Shown: in pieces, positions 6,037-14,401 of the stretch
Layout: every line of letters starts with the position of its first letter
How positions within the stretch are numbered: position 1 is the first letter of the stretch
Assembly: GCA_034439955.1 (NCBI GenBank)
Contig: JAWXBJ010000072.1
Coordinates: 1-25,158, forward strand
DNA length: 25,158 nucleotides
DNA from: UBA7672 sp034439955
Lineage (GTDB): Bacteria; Pseudomonadota; Alphaproteobacteria; Caulobacterales; Hyphomonadaceae
Direction of reading: 5' to 3'
Program-made: the position numbers and the translations under genes
Notes under the pieces: model-generated
Seen by the model: only the letters and a program-made list of their open reading frames with translations
Told to the model about the DNA's origin: nothing
Database searches by the model: none

Positions 6037-8292
6037 ATGAGCGACGACAAGGTAATCGAGGATGGCCGCGGCCGGGGCGGCGCCGGTCACGTCGTCGATG
6101 AGCCTATGGCCGAGGCGCTGGCCCGGCGCTATCTCGCCTACGCGCTCTCGACGATCACGTCGCGCGCCTTGCCCGATGTGCGGGACGGGCTGAAGCCGGT
6201 GCACCGCCGCGTGCTCTACGCGATGAGGACCATCAATCTTGTCCCGGACGGGCCGTTCCGGAAATGCGCCGCCGTGACCGGCGAGGTGATGGCGAAGTAT
6301 CATCCGCATGGCGACCAGTCGATCTACGACGCGCTCGTGCGGCTGGCGCAGGACTTTAACACCCGCGCGCCGCTGATCGATGGACAAGGGAATTTCGGAA
6401 ACATCGACGGCGATTCGCCCGCCGCGTTCCGGTACACGGAAAGCAGGCTTACCCCGGCGGCCATGCTACTGCTTGAGGGCCTGGACGAGGACGCGGTCGA
6501 TTACCGCGACACCTATGACGGCAACAATAGGGAGCCGGTTGTCCTCGCAGCCGGCTTTCCCAATCTGCTGATCAATGGCGCGTCCGGCATTGCGGTCGGA
6601 ATGGCGTGCTCCATTCCGCCGCACAACCCGCTGGAGTGCATCGACGCCGCGATCTACCTCGTGGACAATCCCAAGGCGACGATCGACGACCTCATGGCCA
6701 TTGTGCCCGGTCCTGATTTTCCGACGGGCGGCACGATCGTCGAATCGAGGGAGTCGCTGCGGGAAGCCTATGTGACAGGCCGCGGCGGCGCCCGCGTTCG
6801 CGCCAGATGGCGCAAGGAAGACATGGGTCGCGGCATGTGGCGCATCATCGTCACCGAGATTCCATATCAGGTGCAAAAGTCCAAGCTGATGGAGCGGCTC
6901 GCCGAGCTGATCGAGACCAAGAAAGCGCCATTGCTCGAAGATGCGATGGACGAAAGCGCGGAGGATGTGCGCGTCGTGCTGACGCCGAAATCGCGGACCA
7001 TCGACCCGGACGTGATGATGGCGAGCCTGTTCCGTCAGTGCGAACTCGAAACGCGCTTTCCCATCAACATGAATGTGCTCGACAGGGGCGTGCCCAGGGT
7101 GATGGGCCTCAAGGAAGTGCTCAGATCGTATCTGGACCACAGGCGCGACGTCGTTGTCCGCCGCAACAGGTTCAGGCTGGAAAAGATCGAGCGGCGGCTC
7201 GAAATTCTCGACGGCTTTCTGAAAGCCTATCTCAACATCGATGAGGTGATCCGGATCATCCGCTACGAGAACGATCCCAAGGCGGTGATGATCCGGAAGT
7301 TCAAGCTGTCGGAATTGCAGGTCGAGGCGATCCTCAACATGCGCCTGCGGGCGCTCCGCAAGCTCGAGGAGATCGAGATCAAGGGCGAGCACAACGCGCT
7401 CTCCGCCGAGCGGGAAGGGATCACGGCGCTGCTTCAATCCGCCAACCGGCAGTGGACAGAGGTCAAACGGCAGCTGAAGGCGGCGCGCGAGGTGTTTGGC
7501 GAGAAACCAGCGCTTGGGTCCCGGCGCTCGCTGTTCGGAGAAGCCGTGGAGGTCGATGATTCGGCGGCGATGGAAGCGCTGATCGTCAAGGAGCCGGTAA
7601 CGGTCGTTCTGTCGGCCATGGGCTGGATCCGGGCGCTGAAGGGCCACGGCCAGAAGCTCGATGCGGTAAGGTTCAAGGAAGGCGACGAGTTCCTTTTCGC
7701 GCTCGAATGCCAGACGACGGACAAGGTCGTGCTGATGGCTTCGGGCGGCCGGGCGTTCACGCTGGGCGCCGACAAGCTTCCCGGAGGGCGCGGCCATGGC
7801 GAACCAATCCGGTTGCAGCTGGAGCTTCCGGAGGTAGAAACGATCGTCGAGATGTTCGTTCCCGAGACCGGGATCAAGCGGCTGCTCGCCTCGGCCCAAG
7901 GCTATGGGTTCATCGTCCCGGACGCGGAGCTCGTGTCGTCCACGCGCAAGGGCAAGATCATCATGTCGACCGGCGCCAAGGATGCGCTGGCGGTCTGCGC
8001 GCAGGCCAATGGCGATCATGTCGCCGTCATCGGCGACAACCGCAAGCTGCTGTTCTTCAAGGTTGGCGAACTGCCGGAAATGGCGCGCGGCAAGGGGGTT
8101 CGCCTGCAATCCTACAAGGATGGCGGACTGCTCGACGCTGCGACGTTCTCAAAGGCCGAAGGCTTTTCGTGGAGCGACGCCGCCGGGCGTCAGATGCAGC
8201 ATGCCGACTGGAAGGACTGGGTCGGCAAGCGCGCACAGTCGGGACGGATGGCGCCCAAAGGGTTCAACCGCAATGGGCGCTTCGCGGGGTAG
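6037..8292 (+). CDS. parC: DNA topoisomerase IV subunit A
   Basis: The breakage-reunion subunit of topoisomerase IV, which with ParE decatenates daughter chromosomes using ATP. The 751-aa protein has the typical start EPMAEALARRYLAYALSTI, the winged-helix region with LKPVHRRVLYAM, the HPHGD motif at 89-93, and the catalytic tyrosine Y133 in FRYTESRL next to R132. The QGNFGNIDGD block comes just before. The C-terminal beta-pinwheel is short and diverged as in ParC, not a GyrA-type six-blade domain with a GyrA box. The position equal to E. coli ParC S80 (GyrA S83) is Gln94, and that equal to E84 is Asp98. The ATG at 6037 gives the expected N-terminus. The gene lies 74 bases after recO. Confidence 0.95.
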   Translation: MSDDKVIEDGRGRGGAGHVVDEPMAEALARRYLAYALSTITSRALPDVRDGLKPVHRRVLYAMRTINLVPDGPFRKCAAVTGEVMAKYHPHGDQSIYDALVRLAQDFNTRAPLIDGQGNFGNIDGDSPAAFRYTESRLTPAAMLLLEGLDEDAVDYRDTYDGNNREPVVLAAGFPNLLINGASGIAVGMACSIPPHNPLECIDAAIYLVDNPKATIDDLMAIVPGPDFPTGGTIVESRESLREAYVTGRGGARVRARWRKEDMGRGMWRIIVTEIPYQVQKSKLMERLAELIETKKAPLLEDAMDESAEDVRVVLTPKSRTIDPDVMMASLFRQCELETRFPINMNVLDRGVPRVMGLKEVLRSYLDHRRDVVVRRNRFRLEKIERRLEILDGFLKAYLNIDEVIRIIRYENDPKAVMIRKFKLSELQVEAILNMRLRALRKLEEIEIKGEHNALSAEREGITALLQSANRQWTEVKRQLKAAREVFGEKPALGSRRSLFGEAVEVDDSAAMEALIVKEPVTVVLSAMGWIRALKGHGQKLDAVRFKEGDEFLFALECQTTDKVVLMASGGRAFTLGADKLPGGRGHGEPIRLQLELPEVETIVEMFVPETGIKRLLASAQGYGFIVPDAELVSSTRKGKIIMSTGAKDALAVCAQANGDHVAVIGDNRKLLFFKVGELPEMARGKGVRLQSYKDGGLLDAATFSKAEGFSWSDAAGRQMQHADWKDWVGKRAQSGRMAPKGFNRNGRFAG

Positions 8293-8431
8293 TCTTCGCC
8301 CAAGCTGGATCGGCAATCCGCTCACCGTGTGCTTGGCGCTGATCTGGCGGCGCTGGCTCTGGACCCACGCCACGCTTGCTGTAGGTTCGCTTGGGTCTGG
8401 GATTCGGACGGGCGGATGAAGAGGGGCGGCG

Positions 8432-8995
8432 ATGCTTCCGGTTTACATTGGCTTGGGCGTTCTGGCGCTGGTCGTCGTCGTCATCATCAGCATCTACAAC
8501 GGGCTGGTGGCCAAGCGTCAGATGGTGAACGAGGCGTTCTCCGGCATCGACGTCCAGCTGAAACTCCGGCGCGAGCTGATTCCCAACCTCGTCGAGACGG
8601 TCAAGGGGTATGCGGCACACGAAAAGACAACGCTGGATGCGGTGATCGCGGCGCGCAATGCGGCGGCCAGCGCATCAGGCCCCGCAGCCATCGGTGCGGC
8701 CGAGGCGCAGGTGTCTTCGGCGCTCGGCAGAATTTTTGCTCTGGCCGAGGCGTATCCGGACCTCAAGGCCAGCCAGAACTTCGTGCAGCTTCAGACCGAG
8801 CTGGCCTCGATCGAGGATAAGGTCGCGGCGGCGCGGCGGTTCTACAATTCCTCGGTCGGCGAATACAACACGGCGATCGAGCAGTTCCCGGCGTCGGTCA
8901 TCGCTGGCGGCGGCGGCTTCACCAAGCGGGAATTCTTTGACGTCGGCGATGCCGCCCGCGCCGAGCTGAATGTCGCGCCGGAAGTGAAGTTCTAA
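8432..8995 (+). CDS. LemA family protein
   Basis: A 187-aa LemA-type protein: a single N-terminal membrane helix (residues about 4-22) followed by a long helical domain outside or inside the membrane. Family signatures are YNGLVAKRQMVNEAFSGIDVQLKLRRELIPNLVETVKGYAAHE and the later FYNSSVGEYNTAIEQFP block with the FFDV ending. LemA proteins are widespread and their biochemical role is not settled; they often accompany membrane proteases or TPM-domain proteins, which are not seen next to it here. The ATG at 8432 follows an AGGGG sequence. An acetyltransferase starts 15 bases after its stop and probably shares the transcript. Confidence 0.92.
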   Translation: MLPVYIGLGVLALVVVVIISIYNGLVAKRQMVNEAFSGIDVQLKLRRELIPNLVETVKGYAAHEKTTLDAVIAARNAAASASGPAAIGAAEAQVSSALGRIFALAEAYPDLKASQNFVQLQTELASIEDKVAAARRFYNSSVGEYNTAIEQFPASVIAGGGGFTKREFFDVGDAARAELNVAPEVKF

Positions 8996-9010
8996 CCTGG
9001 CGCGCCCGGC

Positions 9011-9514
9011 GTGAGCGATCCCATCCTGATCCGCCCTTTTGCACCAGGGGACGAGGAAGCGTTCCGCGACATCAATCTGGAGTGGATCAGGCGATATTTC
9101 ATCGTCGAGGCCAAGGATCGGCGCGTTCTCGATCGCCCCCAGGAAACCATTCTCGACACGGGCGGAGCGATTCTGATGGCCGTGGAAGGCGTCGAAGCGG
9201 TCGGCTGCGTGGCCCTCATCGTGATGGAGGACGGGACGCTCGAACTGGCGAAGATGGGTGTCCGTCCAAAGGTTCAGGGGCGCGGGCTGGGACGGCGATT
9301 GATCGCGGCGGCGCTGGACGAGGCCCGGGCCATTGGCGCCCGCCGTATCTATCTTGAAACAAGCTCCCTTCTGAAGGTAGCGCGAGGACTTTATGCGGAC
9401 GCCGGGTTCACTAGCTTGGTCGATGCGCCGCCTTCGCCCTACGCCCGGGCGGACGTCCACATGGAATTGATGCTGGAGGGACGCGATCGGCCGGGTCCAA
9501 CCGTGGTGGGTTGA
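9011..9514 (+). CDS. GNAT family N-acetyltransferase
   Basis: A 167-aa single-domain GNAT enzyme, using acetyl-CoA to acetylate an unknown amine. The acetyl-CoA binding motif A is clear at residues 84-97 (VRPKVQGRGLGRRL). It is preceded by the beta-4 strand ELAKMGV and followed by the C-terminal strand with YLETSS, LYADAGF and a final ME/LML strand, as in the family. The GTG at 9011 gives a full-length domain, and no upstream ATG fits. It lies just after the LemA gene. It ends only 19 bases before the convergent bpt stop. The substrate cannot be inferred. Confidence 0.88.
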   Translation: MSDPILIRPFAPGDEEAFRDINLEWIRRYFIVEAKDRRVLDRPQETILDTGGAILMAVEGVEAVGCVALIVMEDGTLELAKMGVRPKVQGRGLGRRLIAAALDEARAIGARRIYLETSSLLKVARGLYADAGFTSLVDAPPSPYARADVHMELMLEGRDRPGPTVVG

Positions 9515-9533
9515 AAGAGTGTCCGAACGCCGA

Positions 9534-10316
9534 TCAGAGCTCGTCGTGACGCAGGGGCCGCCATGCGTCGTTGTCAAAGACTTCGAGGGGCATGAAGTCC
9601 GCCTTGTAGCCCATCTTGTCGGAACCCTTGACCCAGTAGCCGAGGTAGACGAACGGCAAGCCAAGCTCGACCGCGAAACGGATATGGTCCAAAACCATGT
9701 AGGCGCCGACGCTTCTGGAGCCGAGTTCTGGTCGGTAGAAGCTGTAGACCATCGACAATCCATCTCTCAGAACATCGGTCAGAGCGGCGGCCTGCAGGTC
9801 TCCTTCCTGATCCGGGTCGGCATCCGGGCCGCGCGCGTTGCGGTATTCGAAGACGACTGTTCGCACCGGGCTGGCGTCGACCATACCGGCATAGTCCCGC
9901 AGCTCCATTTCGGTCATGCCGCCGCCGGGATGGCGATCGCTGAGATATCGTTTGAGCAGGCGGAACTGTTCGCGGCTGGCGCGGGCGTGACAGGGCTCGC
10001 GCAGAAGCATTTCGTTGCGGGCGAGCACCCGTTTCCAGCGTCGCGTCATGGTGAACCGGGCGACGTCGATCCGGACGGAGCGGCAGGCGCCGCAGGTCGC
10101 GCAGGCAGGGCGGTAGGCGATGGTCTGTGAACGGCGGAAGCCGGAGCGGGTGAGACTGTCGTTCAGATTGACGGCGCCGTCGACAGCCAGATTCGCAAAC
10201 ACCTTCCGCTCCATCTGGCCCGGCAAATAGGGGCAGGGCTGGGGCGAGGTGAGGTAAAACTTCATCCTGCGGACAAAATCCGCCGGGACGATCTGGATGT
10301 TGTCCGCTTCCTTCAT
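9534..10316 (-). CDS. bpt: Aspartate/glutamate leucyltransferase (bacterial aminoacyl-tRNA-protein transferase)
   Basis: An N-end-rule enzyme that transfers an amino acid, usually leucine in the bacterial Bpt group, from tRNA to proteins starting with Asp or Glu, marking them for ClpS-ClpAP degradation. The 260-aa protein has the family start FYLTSPQPCPYLPGQMERKV, the cysteine cluster RPACATCGACRS (C72, C75, C78, plus C28), and the C-terminal FVYLGYWVKGSDKMGYKADF block. The family is annotated both as arginyl- and leucyl-transferase; sequence alone favours Bpt because of its bacterial type and length. It starts with ATG at 10316. It lies downstream of motB on the same strand, with an 83-base gap. 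Confidence 0.92.
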   Translation of the reverse strand: MKEADNIQIVPADFVRRMKFYLTSPQPCPYLPGQMERKVFANLAVDGAVNLNDSLTRSGFRRSQTIAYRPACATCGACRSVRIDVARFTMTRRWKRVLARNEMLLREPCHARASREQFRLLKRYLSDRHPGGGMTEMELRDYAGMVDASPVRTVVFEYRNARGPDADPDQEGDLQAAALTDVLRDGLSMVYSFYRPELGSRSVGAYMVLDHIRFAVELGLPFVYLGYWVKGSDKMGYKADFMPLEVFDNDAWRPLRHDEL

Positions 10317-10399
10317 GCTGTGACGACTCTAGGCGCCGCCCGGGCAAAAGCGCCAGAGGGAATAAATGGTTGACACGGCGTACGGCGAGTCGCGTCAAC

Positions 10400-11308
10400 C
10401 TAGAGCGCGTGATCCGCAGGCATCACGGGCGCTTCGCGCAACAGCACAACGCTGATCCTGCGGTTTGCGGGGAGATCAGCGTCGTCCGGATACAGCGGCT
10501 CGGAAGCGGCCTTGGCGGTGACCTGAAAGATGCGGTCATTATCGACGCCGCGAGCTTCGAGGATGCGCCGGGCCGCGTGCGCCCGGTCGCCGGACAATTC
10601 CCAGTTCGAATAGCCGGCGCGCGAGGGCGCGGCGGTGTCGGTGTGCCCTGAAATGCTGATCCGGTTCGGCAGATTCTCGATGACTTGGGCGACGGCTTCC
10701 AGCAGTCGCTGGGTGCGGGGCAGGGGCTCCGCAGAGGAACCGGCGAACATGGCGCGACCCTCCTGATCGACCAGCTGAATGCGCAGGCCCTCAGGCGTCT
10801 GATCGATGATCAGGTGGCGGGAGAGTTCGGCAAGATCGGGCATGTCCTCAAGCGCCTGGCGCAGGGACGCCTCGGCGCTCGCGAACTCGGAGCCCTCGGC
10901 GCGCCGGGCGAGGGCTTTGGCCAGCGCCTCGGCGGAAGCGTCTCCCTCGCCCGCCCTGCCTTCGCCCTCGCCGCCCCCCTTGGCGTTTCGCCGGCGGCTG
11001 TCGGCCTGCTGCGTCTCCATGATCGGGCGGTTGGAGCCGGAGGATCTCGCGCCGTCTTCCTGAAAGGCCGTGCCGCCCAGCAGGCCGTCGGAGCCCTGAG
11101 TCGAGCGCGAGACGCTGGCGGGAGCAAAATAGTCCGCGATGCCGCGCTTCTGTTCGGGCGAGGTCGTGTTGATCAGCCACATCAGCAGGAAGAATGCCAT
11201 CATCGCCGTCACGAAGTCGGCGTAGGCGACTTTCCATGCGCCGCCGTGATGGCCGCCGCCGACGACCTTCTTCACTTTCTTGATGACGACTGGCTTGTTC
11301 GCGCTCAT
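10400..11308 (-). CDS. motB: Flagellar motor stator protein MotB
   Basis: The stator subunit that anchors the MotA/MotB proton channel to peptidoglycan. The 302-aa protein starts with a basic cytoplasmic tail, then GGAWKVAYADFVTAMMAFFL with the proton-binding Asp31 at the start of the only membrane helix (about 32-48). A long Gly/Glu/Ala-rich linker follows (about 80-150). The C-terminal OmpA-like peptidoglycan-binding domain has ISISGHTDT, NWELSGDRA and ANRRISVVLL. I set the start at the ATG at 11308 because the basic tail begins there; the open frame upstream to 11410 lies in the divergent promoter. No motA is in the window, so the partner must be encoded elsewhere, as in Caulobacter. Confidence 0.93.
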   Translation of the reverse strand: MSANKPVVIKKVKKVVGGGHHGGAWKVAYADFVTAMMAFFLLMWLINTTSPEQKRGIADYFAPASVSRSTQGSDGLLGGTAFQEDGARSSGSNRPIMETQQADSRRRNAKGGGEGEGRAGEGDASAEALAKALARRAEGSEFASAEASLRQALEDMPDLAELSRHLIIDQTPEGLRIQLVDQEGRAMFAGSSAEPLPRTQRLLEAVAQVIENLPNRISISGHTDTAAPSRAGYSNWELSGDRAHAARRILEARGVDNDRIFQVTAKAASEPLYPDDADLPANRRISVVLLREAPVMPADHAL

Positions 11309-11408
11309 GTCGGCGAAGGTCTCAAGGTGGATGGCGACGGGACGGCGGACGCAGCGAATTCGCTTTTCGAAGGTGATTTCTAGACGGGATACGGTTAAGG
11401 CCGGGTGC
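11309..11408. promoter_or_regulatory. Divergent promoter region motB / flavin reductase-like gene
   Basis: A 100-base gap between divergent genes, presumably carrying both promoters. It contains a TTAAG at 11395-11399 close to the plus-strand start, but no TTAA partner at the 7-base spacing required for a CtrA box. I cannot assign -35 or -10 elements. Confidence 0.3.
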
Positions 11409-11939
11409 ATGACCGACGATGGCGAACCTGCCGGCGCCTCCTTTGGCGAGGACGCCGATTTCGATCCCGCCGCCTACAGGCGCGCGCTCAGCGGGTTTGG
11501 CACTGGCGTCGCGCTGGTTGCGGCGCACGATGGGACGGGACGGGCACACGGGCTCATCATCAACTCACTGACATCCGTATCGCTTCGTCCGCCGATCGTA
11601 CTCTGGTGTCTGGCGGACACGTCGGCGGCGTTTCCGGTCTTTGCCGGGGCCGAGACATTCTCCCTCAACATCCTGCACTCGGGAGATGAATCGCTTGCGC
11701 GCCAATTTTCGGCGCGCGGCGATCGCATCATTCCGCCGGAGCAGATCGTGACGCTTGCGACCGGAGCACCCATTCTCGCGGCTGCGGTGGCGAGCCTCGA
11801 CTGCCGGTTGAGGCAGCGCGTGACGATGGGCGATCACGAGGTCATTTTCGGAGATGTCGCGGCCCATCGCGCGGACCCGGACCTCAACGCGCTGGGGTTC
11901 TTTCGCGGCCGTTACGTCAAGCTGACGACAGGAGACTGA
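11409..11939 (+). CDS. Flavin reductase-like FMN-binding protein
   Basis: A 176-aa protein of the flavin reductase-like (HpaC/split-barrel) family, which uses NAD(P)H to reduce FMN or FAD, often for a partner monooxygenase. Characteristic features are the helix AAYRRALSGFGTGVALVAA, the GLIINSLTSVSLRPPIVLWCL block (about 49-68) that binds flavin, FSLNILHSGDESLARQFS, and the final HEVIFGDV and LGFFRGRYVKL strands. The ATG at 11409 is chosen because the upstream open frame is in the motB leader. It is followed after 2 bases by the oxidoreductase, whose ribosome binding site (AGGAG) lies inside the end of this gene. A partner oxygenase is not seen next door. Confidence 0.88.
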   Translation: MTDDGEPAGASFGEDADFDPAAYRRALSGFGTGVALVAAHDGTGRAHGLIINSLTSVSLRPPIVLWCLADTSAAFPVFAGAETFSLNILHSGDESLARQFSARGDRIIPPEQIVTLATGAPILAAAVASLDCRLRQRVTMGDHEVIFGDVAAHRADPDLNALGFFRGRYVKLTTGD

Positions 11940-11941
11940 GC

Positions 11942-12823
11942 ATGGCGACGTGCGCCTATCTTGGCTTGGGCGCCATGGGCGGACCGATGGCCCGGCATCT
12001 AGGCGCCAAGGGTCACACGGTGACGGTCTGGAATCGCTCGCCAGGCCGGGTCGAGGCGTGGAGGGCGGCGGGCGGCTTGGGCCTCCCGGCGTCAAGCGCG
12101 TCGCAGGCGATCGTCGGCGCCGAGTTTGTCCTGCTTTGCCTCGGCGACGATCCCGATGTCGAGGCGGTGTTCGGCGACATCGAAGTCGCCGTTGCCGAGG
12201 GCATGGTCGTGATCGATCATACGACCGGGTCCGCCGGTCTCGCGCGCCGGCTTGCGGCACGATGCGAAGCGCGCGGCGCCCGATTTCTGGACGCGCCGGT
12301 TTCGGGCGGGCAGGCGGGCGCCGAGAACGGACAGCTCACCGTCATGGTGGGCGGCGATGAGGCGGCGTTCACAAGGGCCGGGCCGGTGATCAACGCCTAC
12401 GCCAAGCAGATCACACGGATCGGCGGCAGCGGCGACGGCCAGCTGGCGAAATCGGTCAACCAGATCTGCATCGCCGGCGTCGTTCAGGGACTGGCCGAGG
12501 GTCTGCACTTCGCGCGCCGCTCCAGACTGGACGAAGCCAAGGTGATCGAGGCGATTTCCAAGGGCGCTGCGCAAAGCTGGCAGCTTGAGAACCGCTGGAA
12601 ATCCATGATCGAAGGCCGGTTCGAATTCGGTTTCGCGGTGGACTGGATGCGCAAAGATCTGCGCATCGCTCTGGCGGAGGCCAGAGAGTCGGGCGCTTCG
12701 ACGCCCGTTACGGCGCTGGTCGATCAGTTCTATGCGGATGTGCAAGCCGAGGGCGGTGGGCGGTGGGATACGTCCAGCCTGATCGCTCGCCTCAACCGCC
12801 CGGAATCCGGCCCGACGCGGTGA
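11942..12823 (+). CDS. 3-hydroxyisobutyrate dehydrogenase-like NAD(P)-dependent oxidoreductase
   Basis: A 293-aa member of the beta-hydroxyacid dehydrogenase family, which oxidises or reduces 3-hydroxy acids such as 3-hydroxyisobutyrate, tartronate semialdehyde or succinic semialdehyde. The N-terminal Rossmann fold has GLGAMGGPMA (8-17). The substrate-binding DAPVSGGQAGAENGQLTVM starts at 117. The catalytic lysine is K170 in GDGQLAKSVNQ. The C-terminal helical domain keeps the FAVDWMRKDLRIAL motif. The exact substrate cannot be decided. It is the middle gene of a tight three-gene run: 2 bases after the flavin reductase, and its stop overlaps the arfB GTG by 4 bases. Confidence 0.9.
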   Translation: MATCAYLGLGAMGGPMARHLGAKGHTVTVWNRSPGRVEAWRAAGGLGLPASSASQAIVGAEFVLLCLGDDPDVEAVFGDIEVAVAEGMVVIDHTTGSAGLARRLAARCEARGARFLDAPVSGGQAGAENGQLTVMVGGDEAAFTRAGPVINAYAKQITRIGGSGDGQLAKSVNQICIAGVVQGLAEGLHFARRSRLDEAKVIEAISKGAAQSWQLENRWKSMIEGRFEFGFAVDWMRKDLRIALAEARESGASTPVTALVDQFYADVQAEGGGRWDTSSLIARLNRPESGPTR

Positions 12824-13242
12824 CCGGTCCTGCGCCCTTTACCATCGAACGGATCGAAGGCGAGCTGGAAGAGAAGTTCGTGACGGCTGGCGGGCCCGGC
12901 GGCCAGAACGTCAACAAGGTGGCGAGCGCCGTGCAGTTGCGCTTCAACGTCAAGACATCGGCGGCGTTCGACGATGAAGAGAAATGGCGGATCCGCAGGG
13001 CTTTGGCCTCGCGCCTCACGGCCGAGGGGGAGATTGTCCTCTTTGTCCAGACGCACCGGTCCCAGCCGCGCAATCGGGAGGAGGCGCGAGAGCGGCTCCT
13101 GGATTTGCTTGTCAAGGCGCTGGTGAAGCCCAAGCGGCGCGTGCCGACCAAGCCCAGCAAGGCGGCGAAGGAAAAGCGGCTTGAGGGGAAGGCCCGCAAG
13201 TCAAATGTCAAACGGACCCGAGGCCGCGTCGGGCCGGAATGA
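12820..13242 (+). CDS. arfB: Alternative ribosome-rescue factor ArfB (peptidyl-tRNA hydrolase, GGQ protein)
   Basis: ArfB releases ribosomes stalled on mRNAs without a stop codon: its basic tail reads the empty mRNA channel and its GGQ loop hydrolyses the peptidyl-tRNA. The 140-aa protein has the GGPGGQNVNK motif with GGQ at 27-29, the RF catalytic domain up to about residue 100, and a C-terminal tail very rich in Lys and Arg (KPKRRVPTKPSKAAKEKR and onwards), as expected of ArfB rather than a full release factor. It starts with GTG at 12820, overlapping the previous stop (GTGA). An upstream frame exists, but this start matches the family's short N-terminus. It stands last in the run. Confidence 0.93.
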   Translation: MTGPAPFTIERIEGELEEKFVTAGGPGGQNVNKVASAVQLRFNVKTSAAFDDEEKWRIRRALASRLTAEGEIVLFVQTHRSQPRNREEARERLLDLLVKALVKPKRRVPTKPSKAAKEKRLEGKARKSNVKRTRGRVGPE

Positions 13243-13370
13243 TCGCGTGCAACGCCGATTTGGCTTCTGCCTTGCAGAGTTTGGGGTTAACGCAACATCT
13301 CGCCCAGTCGGACGCAGACACGTTGATCTACCGAACAATCGACTCTCACCACTGAATTTCCGGGGAAAGT

Positions 13371-14300
13371 GTGGAGCTGCGGTCCAGCATCTTTGGCGAG
13401 GATTGGTGGCTGGACGCAGCGGCGCCCGGTGACGTGGAGCATGTCGCCGTCGTGCGCGATGGCGTAACGCAGGGCGTCTTGCACTTTCATCGGCGGCGGC
13501 GATTTGGACTGACCTACCTGACCATGCCGCCGCTCACGCGGACCATGAGCCCATTTCTGGCGCCCCTGGGCGACAGGCCGGTCAGTCGCGCTCTCAACGC
13601 GCTGAGCGTCGTCGGCGAATTGATGGACAAGCTGCCGCCGCATGACCGCTTCGAGACGACGCTCGATCCGGGCTGTCCCAGTCTGCAGGGCTTCGTCCAC
13701 AACGGCTGCGCCGTCACCCACACCTTCACCTATCGCGGCAAGACCGGCCTGACGCCGGAAGCCTTGCTGGAAGACGCGCACCGGAAGACCCGCAACGTCA
13801 TCGCCAAGGCGCGCCGCAACTACGAAGCGACCTGGAGCGGCGACATCGAACGCTTCATCCGGCTGCACGCCCTCGAATTCGGAGCCGTCAACCAGATTGA
13901 CTATGCAACGCTCGGCCGCATCTTCAGCGCCGCGCGCGACCGCGGCAGGGCCGACATTGTTTTCATCGCTGCGGAAGGTCTGAAGGATGTCGCCGCCGCC
14001 ATCCTGGTCTGGGACGCCACTCACGCCTATTACTGGCTCACGGCGCGCGATCCCGCGTCGGGGGCCAATGACGCCAACAGCCTCGCCATAATTGAGAGCG
14101 TCGGTCATGCCCGCGCCGGTGGCCGCGCGTTTGATCTTGACGGTTATGCGACACCGGCGACCAGCGTTTTTCTGATGAAATTCGGTCTTACTCCAGTGGT
14201 GCGGCCTTTTGTCAATCGCTCCAACGGTCGCTGGAAAATGCTGAACGCCCTTTCCCGGATGCGCGGCGGCGACCGCGTCGATCTCCACTCGCGCGTCTAG
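13371..14300 (+). CDS. FemAB-like GNAT protein (possible HfsK-type acetyltransferase)
   Basis: A 309-aa protein of the FemAB/BioF2-like GNAT family. The second half carries the usual features: HRKTRNVIAKARRNY (138-151, the RNxRKA-like motif), the hydrophobic strand DVAAAILVWDATHAYYWL, GANDANSLAIIESVGHARAGGRAFDLDGYATP, and the closing KFG. In Caulobacter the c-di-GMP-responsive holdfast modifier HfsK belongs to this broad family, so this protein is a candidate, but the family also includes peptidoglycan amino-acid transferases and others. The GTG at 13371 follows GGGGAAA. It is alone between arfB and the next GNAT gene, about 3 kb before the hfs locus. Substrate unknown. Confidence 0.8.
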   Translation: MELRSSIFGEDWWLDAAAPGDVEHVAVVRDGVTQGVLHFHRRRRFGLTYLTMPPLTRTMSPFLAPLGDRPVSRALNALSVVGELMDKLPPHDRFETTLDPGCPSLQGFVHNGCAVTHTFTYRGKTGLTPEALLEDAHRKTRNVIAKARRNYEATWSGDIERFIRLHALEFGAVNQIDYATLGRIFSAARDRGRADIVFIAAEGLKDVAAAILVWDATHAYYWLTARDPASGANDANSLAIIESVGHARAGGRAFDLDGYATPATSVFLMKFGLTPVVRPFVNRSNGRWKMLNALSRMRGGDRVDLHSRV

Positions 14301-14360
14301 CCCGCTCTCGAGTGAACCGCCCAACACCCGCGATTGCTTTTCCAGCGATGCCGTGATCTG

Positions 14361-14383
14361 AAATGCAATCTCAGGTTGCATTT
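14361..14383 (+). repeat. Perfect 8-bp inverted repeat upstream of a GNAT gene
   Basis: AAATGCAA (14361-14368) and TTGCATTT (14376-14383) are exact reverse complements with a 7-base loop. It ends 8 bases before the GGAGG ribosome binding site of the next gene. It is AT-rich and has no T-run, so it is more likely an operator for a dimeric regulator or an mRNA stem than a terminator. Confidence 0.5.
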
Positions 14384-14401
14384 GGTAGGTTGGAGGCTTG
14401 A

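Noticed and set aside
6466..8109. A 547-codon open frame antisense to parC
   Set aside because: It is a mirror effect of GC-rich codon bias in parC: the product is low in complexity, rich in His, Arg and Leu, and matches no family, whereas parC is complete on the other strand.
8299..8396. CCCAAGC and GCTTGGG as a possible stem between parC and lemA
   Set aside because: The arms are about 85 bases apart and the same heptamer recurs by chance at about 8452; no T-run follows.
10370..10398. Imperfect inverted repeat TTGACAC / GCGTCAA between bpt and motB
   Set aside because: It has a 15-base spacer and a mismatch, no T-run on either strand, and the TTGACA on the plus strand points away from any gene start.
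13287..13291. TTAAC before the FemAB-like gene as a CtrA half-site
   Set aside because: The sequence seven bases upstream is AGAG, with no resemblance to the required TTAA.
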